A stretch of DNA of 64,000 bases from Palsa-965 sp044448685 (GCA_044448685.1 JBIOHC010000017.1:1-64000); one strand, 5' to 3'; counted from the first letter of the stretch, positions 46,266 to 55,130 are shown. Notes: a model not told the origin generated them from the letters alone. Numbers and translations: made by a program.

Positions 46266-46646
46266 TTAGGAAGGGATGGTCAGAAGATTATTCCTTATCT
46301 CATCTAGTACCCTTTCTGTAAATTCAAAAACGACTTTGTTTTCAAATCTAAGTACTTTCACACCAAAACCATTCAGATATCTGGTCCTTTTTTCATCATA
46401 ATTTATTCCATCTTCTGTGAAGTGATGGTGACCGTCCAGTTCGATAGCAAGTTTTTCTTCGGGGCAATAAAAATCAAGAACATATGGACCTATACTATGT
46501 TGTCTTCTGAATTTTTTTCCTTCGATTTGACTTTTCTTGAGATAGTTCCACAGAAAGGCTTCAGGTGGAGTAAGATTTGATCTTAGGTGCTTCCGGAAGC
46601 TCTTTACTTTTTTGAGGTTATTAATTCGCTTAGTCATTGCCTTCAA
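46266..46646 (-). CDS. DUF559 endonuclease-like protein (Vsr/PD-(D/E)xK type)
   Basis: 126 residues. RSNLTPPEAFLWNYLKKSQ and FRRQHSIGPYVLDFYCPEEKLAIELDGHHH contain the DUF559 core (D-ExD-H), related to Vsr mismatch endonucleases and restriction-like PD-(D/E)xK nucleases. It probably binds and cuts DNA, perhaps hairpin DNA. The gene lies between two direct copies of the five-hairpin repeat, an arrangement that suggests it is part of a mobile or repeat-maintaining unit. Confidence 0.88.
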   Translation of the reverse strand: MKAMTKRINNLKKVKSFRKHLRSNLTPPEAFLWNYLKKSQIEGKKFRRQHSIGPYVLDFYCPEEKLAIELDGHHHFTEDGINYDEKRTRYLNGFGVKVLRFENKVVFEFTERVLDEIRNNLLTIPS

Positions 46647-46660
46647 ATAGTTTAATAGGT

Positions 46661-46858
46661 ATAGTATGCCGCTCCCCTCCTTGTTTCAAGGAGGGGTGTC
46701 ACGACGTAGTCGTGACGGGGTGGTTACGGGGTGGTTACGGGGTGGTTTATATATCCCTCCTTGTTTCAAGGAGGGGTTGCTTGTTACCCCTCAGTCACTC
46801 GCTTTGCTCGTGACAGCTCCCCTTAAAACAAGGGGAGCAGCCCGCAGGTAACAGCTAG
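46661..46858. repeat. Five-hairpin composite repeat, right copy
   Basis: The same hairpin order as the left copy: 46674-46696, GTCACGAC-GTA-GTCGTGAC at 46698-46716, three 11-bp GGGGTGGTTAC repeats, 46755-46775, 46794-46814 and 46817-46837. The flank GTATGCCG is shared. Hairpin 2 and hairpin 4 have different sequence but keep pairing, i.e. covariation. Confidence 0.85.
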
Positions 46859-47024
46859 GATATTCTAAATAATTTTCAATTAAGTATTAAAAAAGAAACA
46901 ATATAAAAGAAATAAGCTGAGCAAATGTAAAAAAAACGCAAAAACGAAACCAGAAAAAAATGATTAAAATCAGGTATTGATATAAAAGAAAAAGTTATTG
47001 CTACTAAATTCTTTTTATCTTCGC

Positions 47025-47210
47025 CCCGTTATTGGTTCTGTACCGCTGTAAAAAGCGTAACGGATTAAAAGGGAATCCCGTGAAAGTCGGAAACAGTTCC
47101 CGCTGCTGTAAGCTCTTTATTCTTTCTGAAGAATACACCACTGTTCCGGCCCACCGGAATGGGAAGGTATCAGAAAGGGAGTAAGTCAGAAGACCTGCCA
47201 GGAACACCTG
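47025..47210 (+). ncRNA. Cobalamin riboswitch
   Basis: The core matches cobalamin riboswitches: GGGAATCCCGTGAAAGTCGG, then CAGTTCCCGCTGCTGTAAG, and the 3' part with GGGAAGG… GTAAGTCAGAAGACCTGCC. It lies 100 bases before btuB, in the leader of the B12 operon. It is expected to lower expression when adenosyl- or methylcobalamin is abundant. Confidence 0.93.
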
Positions 47211-47309
47211 TTCAAACAATGCTTCGGGTAAAAAGCTAAGAATGGAACAGATCCTCCGGGTTCTTCTTCCGATCTCTTTTGCCCCCTTCACCAAATTAAT
47301 TAAACAAAA

Positions 47310-49505
47310 ATGAAAAGGGGAAATTGCGTTTTTATGGTGGCAATCGTATTGCTTGCCGGTTCATCACTACTTGCTCAGGATTCCGGAAGAGACAGCTCCC
47401 AGGTACGGAAGATCAGGGAAGTGGTCATTTCTGCAACACGGTCGGAACAAAACCCTGACAGTGTAGGCAGAAGTATAATAATCATTTCGGCTGAACAGAT
47501 CCGCAATTCAGGGGTGAATACCCTTGCTGAACTACTTTCAAGAGAAGAAGGGATTTATATTACCGGCACAGGTCAGAGCCCGGGCCAGCTCCAGGGAATT
47601 TTTATGAGAGGGTCCAATGGAAATCAAACAGCTATCATGATTGACGGAATCCGGATGACGGATCCTTCCACGGCTGATAATTCCATTGATTTTTCAGAAC
47701 TCTCCCTGCTGAATATTGAACGTATAGAAATAGTACGCGGTGCACAAAGTACCATGTATGGTTCATCGGCTATCGGAGGAGTAATCAATATCATTACAAA
47801 GAAGAATGACAGTCCGGGTATTCATATAGATGGAGGTGTAACAGGTGGCATGGATCAGAAGAACCCTGACCTGGCGAAGAAAAACACACTCATGTCGACA
47901 CAGCATCTGGGGTTAAGTTATAACCGCAGAGATGGTTTTTATGTGAGGGCGGAAATCTTCAATTCAGGAACCAACGGGCTGGATGCAACGGTAGATACGG
48001 CTACCAGTACAAAAGACTATATGCATATGCACCGTACCCGTAACCCTTTTACCAAGACCGACGAGGTCATTAAAGCCGGTTACCGCAAAGGAAAACTGGA
48101 TGCCTTTGCATCGTTTAAAAGAACAGATCAGAAAGTGAATATCGACAACGGGGCTTTCAGCGATAATCCTGCCTATGTAACCCGTTTTAACCGGAATCTC
48201 CTCAGCTGGGGAGCGTCATATAAGGTGAATCCTGCATTCAGCCTGAGTTATATAGGCGGTATGACCAGTCTGAAGCGGGTCACAACAAACGATTCTTCTG
48301 TTGTCGATACCCTTGGCAATTACAATCATAATTATTCCAAAGGAACCTATACCGGAAGTACAGCTACGAATGAGCTCCAGGTTAATTACCGTGTCAAAGG
48401 TCTGAATGCGGTGCTGGGCCTGACCACGTACAATGAAAAAATGAGTATGGATTATTCGGATTTATACACTGCTTTCGGAAGATCAGATTACCATATCAAT
48501 CTGGATTCTCTGCATATCAGTGTCAATACCTATAGCTTTTTTGCCCATGCCGATCTGGACGGAAGCTTGTTCAAGCCATCCTGGAATAAGGTTTCACTGG
48601 GACTTGGCATACGCAATACACAGCATGAACTGTTCGGAAATAACCTCACCTATGAAATCAATCCTTCGGTAAAGGTGGGTAACAAAGGTCTTCTTTTTGC
48701 ATCTTTTGCCACAGGTTTCAATGCCCCCAGTTTATACCAGCTATATGATGCCGATGTAGATCCGGGCTCTCATATAACCCGGGGGAATGCTACCCTGCAG
48801 GCAGAAACATCTAATTCCATGGAATTCGGATTCAAACAAAACGTGAATGAACATGTACGGATTCATGTATCCTTTTTCAAAACCGTGGTCGACAACACGA
48901 TAGATTATGTTTATCTTTGGAAGAAGAACAAACCGGCAGATTCACTCACCTATCTGGATTACCGGGGGGATACCTATCTGAATATAGGAAGGCAAACCAA
49001 CCAGGGGGTGGAAGTGGGTGTAAGTTCTAAAGTGAATGAAACGTTCTTTGTAAGTGCGAATATAAGTCTGGTGAACGGAAAACTTGATTATGATCCGGCA
49101 AGTATCAATCCGGCACATATACAGGGTAGCCAGGTACAGCTCTTTGAAAACGGGGCTTTCCTGAACAATAAGGTAACAACGTATGGTTTGGTAAGACGCC
49201 CTTCAACAGCCAATATCAGTGCATCCTGGAAGCCCTGCAGGAGGTTTTACCTCCAAGGTGATGTCAGGTATGTAGGGCCTCGTACCGATGTATATTACAA
49301 TTCGACTCTGGGGCCTTATGGGGCACAAAGTACAAGGGGTATGGGCGATTATACACTGGTAGATCTGGCAGGTACTTACCGTATCTGCCGGGGATTATCG
49401 GCAGGAATACGGATTGAGAATTTGTTTGATGAAAAATATTACGAAATTTACGGCTATACAACACGGGGCCGGACTTTTTATCTGAATATGAGGTTTTCAT
49501 TCTGA
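47310..49505 (+). CDS. btuB: TonB-dependent vitamin B12 receptor BtuB
   Basis: 731 residues with a signal peptide, a TonB box region, plug domain (VVISATRSEQNP, LAELLSREEGIYITG, IEIVRGAQSTMYGSSAIGG) and barrel ending in a terminal aromatic (NMRFSF). BtuB identity rests on the strong cobalamin riboswitch immediately upstream and the cob genes downstream. It imports corrinoids across the outer membrane using TonB energy. The DUF6580-like gene follows after 23 bases. Confidence 0.92.
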   Translation: MKRGNCVFMVAIVLLAGSSLLAQDSGRDSSQVRKIREVVISATRSEQNPDSVGRSIIIISAEQIRNSGVNTLAELLSREEGIYITGTGQSPGQLQGIFMRGSNGNQTAIMIDGIRMTDPSTADNSIDFSELSLLNIERIEIVRGAQSTMYGSSAIGGVINIITKKNDSPGIHIDGGVTGGMDQKNPDLAKKNTLMSTQHLGLSYNRRDGFYVRAEIFNSGTNGLDATVDTATSTKDYMHMHRTRNPFTKTDEVIKAGYRKGKLDAFASFKRTDQKVNIDNGAFSDNPAYVTRFNRNLLSWGASYKVNPAFSLSYIGGMTSLKRVTTNDSSVVDTLGNYNHNYSKGTYTGSTATNELQVNYRVKGLNAVLGLTTYNEKMSMDYSDLYTAFGRSDYHINLDSLHISVNTYSFFAHADLDGSLFKPSWNKVSLGLGIRNTQHELFGNNLTYEINPSVKVGNKGLLFASFATGFNAPSLYQLYDADVDPGSHITRGNATLQAETSNSMEFGFKQNVNEHVRIHVSFFKTVVDNTIDYVYLWKKNKPADSLTYLDYRGDTYLNIGRQTNQGVEVGVSSKVNETFFVSANISLVNGKLDYDPASINPAHIQGSQVQLFENGAFLNNKVTTYGLVRRPSTANISASWKPCRRFYLQGDVRYVGPRTDVYYNSTLGPYGAQSTRGMGDYTLVDLAGTYRICRGLSAGIRIENLFDEKYYEIYGYTTRGRTFYLNMRFSF

Positions 49506-49528
49506 TCGTACCAATTAAATACTATAAC

Positions 49529-50098
49529 ATGACACAACAACAAAAAGTTAATTTGCGCTTCGGAGTACTGGCAGGTATCGTAAGTCTTGCTACACTTACC
49601 CGTATTTCCCTGCCACCTTTGCTTGGACATCCTTCCAATTTTTCGCCTATCGATGCGCTGGCATTATTCAGCGGATGCTATTTCTCCGGCAAGCTCAGCA
49701 AATTTATAGTGCCACTCCTGGCTGTATGGGTTGGGGATTTGTTCATTGATTATTTCTCCCTCGGACACTGGACATTATTCTATCCCGGTTTTTACTGGCA
49801 GTATGGAAGTTATATCCTGATGGTCCTGATAGGAATGACACTCAGTAACCGTGTGAAACCCCTAAACCTGATGGGAGCAAGTATTGCCGGATCGGCAATC
49901 TTTTTTATTGTATCCAATTTCGGATGCTGGGCCGGTGGAATGTATCCGCATAGTGCTGCAGGACTTGTGACCTGCTATGCAGCCGGAGTTCCTTTTCTGA
50001 GGGCTACACTTATCAGCGATCTTATTTACAGCGCTGCATTTTTCGGATTGTTCGAACTTGCACAACGCAGGTTTCCTGTGCTGACGCTCCATAAGTAA
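49529..50098 (+). CDS. DUF6580-like multi-pass membrane protein of the B12 operon
   Basis: 189 residues with five or six membrane helices. The sequence (HPSNFSPIDALALFSG… KLSKFIVPLLAVWVGD… SNFGCWAGGMYPHS) resembles DUF6580/ECF S-component-like proteins. Position between btuB and cobU, under the riboswitch, suggests a role in corrinoid or dimethylbenzimidazole transport at the inner membrane; this is inferred from context. No BtuCD genes are seen here. Confidence 0.8.
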   Translation: MTQQQKVNLRFGVLAGIVSLATLTRISLPPLLGHPSNFSPIDALALFSGCYFSGKLSKFIVPLLAVWVGDLFIDYFSLGHWTLFYPGFYWQYGSYILMVLIGMTLSNRVKPLNLMGASIAGSAIFFIVSNFGCWAGGMYPHSAAGLVTCYAAGVPFLRATLISDLIYSAAFFGLFELAQRRFPVLTLHK

Positions 50099-50120
50099 TA
50101 ATTCGTTTTAACAAAGGCCC

Positions 50121-50339
50121 ATGTCGGAACTGCATACTCAGAAAGAGAATGGCCTTAAGATAGAAAGAACAAAAGCCTGTGCACAGTGTGGCACAGGCTT
50201 TTCCTGTTTTACGAGCGATTGCTGGTGCAACACCCTCCCCAATATCATGCCCCTTGATCCGGAACGGGGATGCCTCTGTCCGGCCTGCCTTGAGAAAACA
50301 GTAAATGACAAATATGCTGAACGGGGGCTTACACGATGA
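50121..50339 (+). CDS. Small cysteine-rich CWC-type protein
   Basis: 72 residues with eight cysteines (CAQCG, CFTSDCWC, CLCPAC) in the CWC pattern, probably binding zinc or iron. Its stop overlaps the cobU start (ATGA), giving translational coupling. Role unknown; its tight linkage to cobU suggests a link with corrinoid metabolism. Confidence 0.85.
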   Translation: MSELHTQKENGLKIERTKACAQCGTGFSCFTSDCWCNTLPNIMPLDPERGCLCPACLEKTVNDKYAERGLTR

Positions 50340-50839
50340 TCTGGTATATCACAGGAGGAGAACGTTCGGGTAAAAGCAGCTATGCTCAGCAACTGGCTCT
50401 GCAGCATTCCGATACTCCACTATATATTGCCACTTCGCGTATCTGGGATGATGACTTCAATAAACGTGTCAGGCGCCATATCACGGAGCGTGATAAGCGG
50501 TGGACAACCATTGAAGAAGAAAAGCAAATCAGCCATATCGATCTGAACGGGAAAGTGGCCGTGATGGATTGTGTTACGCTCTGGCTCACGAATTATTATA
50601 CAGACACCAAGTACGATGCTGCTGAATCACTGAAACTGGCCAAAGCCGAGTTTGACAAGATCCGTTTTGAAGAAGGCCTCCTTATTATCGTTTCCAATGA
50701 ACTGGGTATGGGTATGCATGCCGATACCGAAGTGGGGAGAAAGTTTACTGAATTGCAAGGCTGGATGAACCAGTATATTGCAGCCCGGGCTGATAAAGCA
50801 ACACTGATGGTATCGGGGATACCATTGACACTTAAATAA
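50336..50839 (+). CDS. cobU: Adenosylcobinamide kinase / adenosylcobinamide-phosphate guanylyltransferase CobU
   Basis: 167 residues. P-loop GGERSGKSSYA near the N-terminus, the guanylylated histidine in RRHITERDKRW and SNELGMGMHADTEVGRKF, all as in CobU. It phosphorylates and then GMP-activates adenosylcobinamide. A 64-bp gap with short degenerate AAGACA repeats precedes the next gene. Confidence 0.94.
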   Translation: MIWYITGGERSGKSSYAQQLALQHSDTPLYIATSRIWDDDFNKRVRRHITERDKRWTTIEEEKQISHIDLNGKVAVMDCVTLWLTNYYTDTKYDAAESLKLAKAEFDKIRFEEGLLIIVSNELGMGMHADTEVGRKFTELQGWMNQYIAARADKATLMVSGIPLTLK

Positions 50840-50903
50840 ACACAAGAGTCAAGACAGAAGACACAAGACAAGGCATTATCTTGTTTCTTTACTCTGAATA
50901 ACT

Positions 50904-51638
50904 ATGAAAACAAAAGCACTTTTCTGCTGGAGCGGAGGCAAGGATTCGGCAATGGCCTTGTATCAGGTCATGCAGGAAGGTGAATATGAGGTCGCTTATC
51001 TGCTTACTACCATCAACGAAAATTTCAAACGGATTTCCATGCATGGTGTACGTGAAGAAATGCTGGAGAAGCAGGTTGAAGCCATCGGTATTCCTCTGAT
51101 TAAAATGTATGTGAAGGAAGGGAATAACGACGAGTATGAACAAAACATGGAAAAGATTTTGCTCGGGCTAAAGAAGGAGGGAATAGAGTATGTGATTTTC
51201 GGAGATATCTTTCTGGAGGATCTGCGCAGATACCGTGAAAAAAATATGGATAAGGCTGGCATGAAAACGGTATTTCCGCTTTGGAAAAAGAATACCGCAG
51301 CACTGATGAAATCGTTTTTTAGTCTGAAATTCAAAACCATCACCTGTTGTGTGAATGATGCCTGGCTGAACGAAGAGCAGACGGGAGCAGAGGTGGATGC
51401 AGCCTTTGTCAGGGACCTTCCTCCCGAAGTGGATCCCTGCGGAGAGAACGGGGAGTTTCATACTTTTTGTTTTGACGGCCCGTTGTTTAAGCATCCGGTA
51501 TTGTTTTCAACAGGTGAGAAAGTGTACCGCCCCCTCGAAGTAAAAACGGATAATACCGTATGTCATTCGGACAATAAAACGAAAGGATTCTGGTTTTGTG
51601 ATTTAATACCTCTTAAGGATGGAACAAAGACTGTTTAA
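50904..51638 (+). CDS. COG2102 PP-loop ATPase (diphthine-ammonia ligase-like) in the B12 operon
   Basis: 244 residues. PP-loop motif FCWSGGKDSAMAL, the long C-terminal region of COG2102 (VIFGDIFLEDLRRYREKNM, CCVNDAWLNEEQTGAE, GENGEFHTFCFDGPLF). In eukaryotes and archaea the related Dph6 makes diphthamide, but bacteria lack diphthamide, so that role does not apply. Its place between cobU and bluB-cobT suggests an ATP-dependent amidation or related corrinoid step; the substrate is not known. It overlaps bluB-cobT by 20 bases. Confidence 0.88.
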   Translation: MKTKALFCWSGGKDSAMALYQVMQEGEYEVAYLLTTINENFKRISMHGVREEMLEKQVEAIGIPLIKMYVKEGNNDEYEQNMEKILLGLKKEGIEYVIFGDIFLEDLRRYREKNMDKAGMKTVFPLWKKNTAALMKSFFSLKFKTITCCVNDAWLNEEQTGAEVDAAFVRDLPPEVDPCGENGEFHTFCFDGPLFKHPVLFSTGEKVYRPLEVKTDNTVCHSDNKTKGFWFCDLIPLKDGTKTV

Positions 51639-53325
51639 CAAGGCGGAAGCCCAATTGCTGGAAGAGATTATCCTGCACCGCAGGGATGTAAGGGGTAATC
51701 GTTTCCTGCCGGGTGATATTACGGAAGAGGTGCTGGATAAAATTCTGATGGCAGCCCTGCACGGACCTTCTGTAGGCTATTCCCAGCCCTGGGAATTTAT
51801 TGTTATCCGTGAACAGCGTATCAAGGAGGCTGTAAGGAACAGTTTCGATTCGGAAAACACAAAGGCCTCCGTTTTGTTTGATCAGGACAAATCGGAAAAA
51901 TATACTAAGCTCAAACTGGAAGGCATACTGGAAGCTCCGCTGAACATTGCCGTATTTTATAAACCTGCTAAGGGAGTTGTGCTCGGCCAGACGAGCATGA
52001 AGGAAGTGGGCCTCTATAGCGTAGTCTGTGCCATACAAAACATGTGGCTTATGGCAAGGGCTTTGAATGTAGGACTGGGCTGGGTAAGCATTCTGGATCC
52101 GGAGAAGGTGAAAAATATTCTCAGGGCGCCTGTGGGGAATCAGCTGGTGGCTTATTTATGTCTGGGATATGTGAATGAATTTCTGGATAAACCCGAACTG
52201 GAAATTCTGGAGTGGGAGAAAAGGAAAGAGCTGACTCAGGTGAAACGTACTGATTGCTATCCGGAAGAGGCCTTTGCAGGTTTTAAGGTAGAGCCTGTTT
52301 CCCGTGATCTTGTTCCTGCACTGGAACATAAAATTAATTTCAAGACCAAGCCCCTGGGTGCTTTGGGACGGCTTGAAGCTGTGGCCTTGCAAATAGGCCT
52401 GATTCAGAAAACACTGGAGCCTGAGCTGAGAAAACCTGTAATTGTTGTTTTTGCCGGAGATCATGGCATTGCCCGGGAAGGGGTAAGTGCTTATCCTCAG
52501 GAAGTGACTTTTCAGATGGTGATGAATTTTCTGGGAGGAGGAGCCGCCATCAATGTATTCTGTAAACAAAACGGAATCGATATCAATATTGTGGATGCCG
52601 GAGTGAATTATGATTTTCCGAATGGTCTGGCAGGGCTCAGCCGCTTTAAAATTGGCTATGGAACAAAAAGTTTTCTGAAAGAACCTGCAATGACAAGGCA
52701 GGAAGTTTCCAAAGCCCTTCAATGCGGGGTAGCGGTAATGAACGATCTGCATTCTCAGGGTTCCAATATTATTGGCTTCGGAGAAATGGGAATAGGAAAT
52801 ACCACTTCTGCCAGTGCTCTCATGAGTGTATTGTGTGGTTTGTCTCCTGATCAGTGTGTAGGGAGTGGCACGGGAGTGGATGATGCGGGGCGGCATCGTA
52901 AAATCCGGGTGATTGAACAGGCTCAGCTTCTGCATGCAGCGCTTTCTGATCCTCTCGACATACTGGCTGCTTATGGAGGATTTGAGATTGCCCAGATGTG
53001 CGGCGCCATGCTTAGGGCTGCTGAACTGGGTATGATTATACTGGTTGACGGTTTCATCAGCACTTCCGCATTCCTGGTAGCGCATGCACTTCAGCCTGCA
53101 GTTAAAGACTATGCTTTATTCTGCCACCAGAGCGGGGAGCAGGGTCACCAACGTTTGCTGAACTATCTGAAGGCAGAACCGCTGCTTGGACTTGGCATGC
53201 GTCTGGGTGAAGGCACAGGTGCTGCTGTTGCCTATCCCCTGGTAAAGGCCGCTGTTACCTTTCTGAATCAGATGGCCAGTTTTGAAAGTGCCGGTGTGTC
53301 GAACAAGGATGAGATTAAGGCCTGA
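51619..53325 (+). CDS. bluB/cobT: BluB-CobT fusion: 5,6-dimethylbenzimidazole synthase and its phosphoribosyltransferase
   Basis: 568 residues. Residues 1-210 are BluB: RRDVRGNRF, LHGPSVGYSQPWEFIV and LGWVSILDPEKV of the flavin-destroying nitroreductase fold, converting reduced FMN and O2 to dimethylbenzimidazole. From about residue 220 CobT follows: INFKTKPLGALGRLE, VFAGDHGIA, GEMGIGNTTSASAL, AAYGGFEIAQM and the catalytic-glutamate motif MRLGEGTGAA. CobT makes alpha-ribazole phosphate. The two consecutive steps are thus on one chain. CobS starts one base after the stop. Confidence 0.95.
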   Translation: MEQRLFNKAEAQLLEEIILHRRDVRGNRFLPGDITEEVLDKILMAALHGPSVGYSQPWEFIVIREQRIKEAVRNSFDSENTKASVLFDQDKSEKYTKLKLEGILEAPLNIAVFYKPAKGVVLGQTSMKEVGLYSVVCAIQNMWLMARALNVGLGWVSILDPEKVKNILRAPVGNQLVAYLCLGYVNEFLDKPELEILEWEKRKELTQVKRTDCYPEEAFAGFKVEPVSRDLVPALEHKINFKTKPLGALGRLEAVALQIGLIQKTLEPELRKPVIVVFAGDHGIAREGVSAYPQEVTFQMVMNFLGGGAAINVFCKQNGIDINIVDAGVNYDFPNGLAGLSRFKIGYGTKSFLKEPAMTRQEVSKALQCGVAVMNDLHSQGSNIIGFGEMGIGNTTSASALMSVLCGLSPDQCVGSGTGVDDAGRHRKIRVIEQAQLLHAALSDPLDILAAYGGFEIAQMCGAMLRAAELGMIILVDGFISTSAFLVAHALQPAVKDYALFCHQSGEQGHQRLLNYLKAEPLLGLGMRLGEGTGAAVAYPLVKAAVTFLNQMASFESAGVSNKDEIKA

Positions 53326-53326
53326 A

Positions 53327-54103
53327 ATGAAACAGGAGATTAAAATATTTTTTACGGCACTTATGTTTTATACCCGTTTGCCTTGTCCGGCATGGGTGGA
53401 TCATGATCCCCTTCACCTTACAAAGGCTACCCGTTATCTGCCCCTGGTTGGGATGCTGGTAGGATGTATCTGTGCCGGAATATGGTATGGGGCTCAATTG
53501 GTTTTTCCGGCACCTGTTGCTGTTACACTTTCCATGCTGGGTGGTGTGCTGGTGACAGGAGGTTTTCATGAAGACGGGCTGGCCGATGTATGCGACGGCT
53601 TTGGAGGTGGCTGGACCCGGGAAAAGATACTTGATATTATGAAAGACAGTCGTGTGGGGGCTTTTGGAGTGATGGGCCTTGTTCTGGTTTTTCTGCTTAA
53701 GTTTTCATTGCTTGTTTCCATTAACCCTGCCTTACTTCCCCTGGTGCTGATAGCGGCACATGCCCTGAGTCGTTTTGTTACCATCACTTTTCTTTATACG
53801 CATTCCTATGCCCGGCCCGATACCGGAACAGAGCAAGATCCAAGCAAGATAAGACCTGTTGCAGAGAAACCAAGGCTAACTGATCTGTTCATAGCCGGAC
53901 TGTTTGGTATAGCACCGCTTTTCTTTTTTCAAAATCACTGGGTCTTCCTGCTTATTATTCCCCTCTATCTGCTCAAAATTTTACTGGGCAGGTATTTTGT
54001 CAAATGGATAGGAGGGTATACGGGTGATTGCCTTGGAGCTACCCAGCAAAGCACAGAAATCCTTTTTTATCTATGCCTTATCGTGCTATGGAAATATACC
54101 TGA
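53327..54103 (+). CDS. cobS: Adenosylcobinamide-GDP ribazoletransferase CobS
   Basis: 258 residues from the ATG at 53327, one base past bluB-cobT; an in-frame start at 53282 would overlap it and is less likely. Multi-pass membrane protein with FYTRLP, GFHEDGLADVCDGFGGG and KDSRVGAFG. It joins adenosylcobinamide-GDP with alpha-ribazole (or its phosphate), the last assembly step. Overlaps cobC by 16 bases. Confidence 0.94.
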   Translation: MKQEIKIFFTALMFYTRLPCPAWVDHDPLHLTKATRYLPLVGMLVGCICAGIWYGAQLVFPAPVAVTLSMLGGVLVTGGFHEDGLADVCDGFGGGWTREKILDIMKDSRVGAFGVMGLVLVFLLKFSLLVSINPALLPLVLIAAHALSRFVTITFLYTHSYARPDTGTEQDPSKIRPVAEKPRLTDLFIAGLFGIAPLFFFQNHWVFLLIIPLYLLKILLGRYFVKWIGGYTGDCLGATQQSTEILFYLCLIVLWKYT

Positions 54104-54654
54104 TTCGTCATACCACTCCGGAAATTGACCCGGGAATCTGCTATGGACAGAGCGATGTAGCGGTGAAGCATACATTTCCGGAAGAGTTGAAGAGCCTGCG
54201 TGCTCATTTGCCTGAAAAGCTGGACAAGGTTTATTCAAGTCCCCTGAGCCGATGTCAAAACCTGGCTTCAGAGCTTTCCGGCACCCTGATCACCGACAGA
54301 CGTTTGATGGAAATGGATTTCGGACACTGGGAGCTGAGGCGATGGGATGAAATACCTGCCGGTGAAATGAATACCTGGATGAAGGATTTTGTAACCGTAA
54401 AACCTCCCGGTGGAGAGAATTTCTCTATGCTTTATGAAAGAGCGGGACAGTTTTTTGACGAGCAGCTCAAACAGGATCAGGAGCGTATAGCCATTGTATG
54501 TCATGCCGGTGTTATCAGGGCTATCCTGGCAAAAGTTCTGGAAATACCGTTGAAAAATGCCTTTAAAATGCCGGTCAGCTATGCCTCTGTTACACGGCTT
54601 AACCTCCATTCGGAATCCTGTTTCTGCAGTATCGGATTCCTGAACAGAACCTGA
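54088..54654 (+). CDS. cobC: Alpha-ribazole phosphatase CobC
   Basis: 188 residues from the ATG at 54088 (MEIYLIRHTTPEIDPG); other in-frame ATGs lie within cobS. Histidine phosphatase family: RHT motif at the N-terminus, MEMDFGHWELRRWDEIP, and VCHAGVIRAIL. It removes the phosphate from alpha-ribazole phosphate or adenosylcobalamin phosphate. Last gene of the locus. Confidence 0.92.
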   Translation: MEIYLIRHTTPEIDPGICYGQSDVAVKHTFPEELKSLRAHLPEKLDKVYSSPLSRCQNLASELSGTLITDRRLMEMDFGHWELRRWDEIPAGEMNTWMKDFVTVKPPGGENFSMLYERAGQFFDEQLKQDQERIAIVCHAGVIRAILAKVLEIPLKNAFKMPVSYASVTRLNLHSESCFCSIGFLNRT

Positions 54655-54758
54655 CTGATGAATATCATTTCAATACCTTACCGGGGAATGTATCTTTAAC
54701 CCGTTAAGAAGTGTACCTTTATAGTAGAAATGAATTATTCAATTTAATACTGCACGCT

Positions 54759-55073
54759 ATGAACTTTACAATCCAAAGTCTCCATTTTACAGCCAATCAA
54801 GCACTGACCGATTTTGTGAAAGAAAAAATGGGCAAGCTTGAACACATCAATAATCAGATCACTTCCGGTGATATCGTCCTGAAACTGAATAAATCGGATA
54901 CAGATGAGAATAAAATCTGTGAAATCAGCCTGAAAACTCCAGGTAAGGATTTATTTGCCAAGAACCAGTGTGCTACATTTGAACAAGCCATTACTGATTC
55001 GGTGGAAGCCTTACAAAAACAACTCCGTAAAGTAAAGACACAAAAGCTTTCAAGCCGAAGGATAGAGAAGTAG
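54759..55073 (+). CDS. hpf: Ribosome hibernation promoting factor (HPF/RaiA family)
   Basis: 104 residues from the ATG at 54759; MNFTIQSLHFTANQALTDFVKEKMGKLEH is the typical start of short HPF. It binds the 30S subunit and promotes 100S dimers or inactive ribosomes in stationary phase. A strong terminator follows at 55096-55130. Confidence 0.9.
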   Translation: MNFTIQSLHFTANQALTDFVKEKMGKLEHINNQITSGDIVLKLNKSDTDENKICEISLKTPGKDLFAKNQCATFEQAITDSVEALQKQLRKVKTQKLSSRRIEK

Positions 55074-55095
55074 CAATTTTTTTAATCAAAAAGGA

Positions 55096-55130
55096 AACCT
55101 CCCGGGTCTTAAGACCCGGGAGGTTTTTTA
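55096..55130 (+). terminator. Rho-independent terminator after hpf
   Basis: AACCTCCCGGGTCTT and AAGACCCGGGAGGTT form a near-perfect 15-bp stem followed by a T-run. The 220 bases up to the surface-protein gene hold no gene I can support. Confidence 0.9.

Noticed and set aside
46666..46851. 61-residue ORF in the right composite repeat
   Set aside because: It lies across hairpins and 11-bp repeats; composition mirrors the repeats and there is no ribosome binding site.
50904..51638. True diphthamide synthesis
   Set aside because: Diphthamide modification is restricted to archaea and eukaryotes; only the fold and PP-loop are shared.
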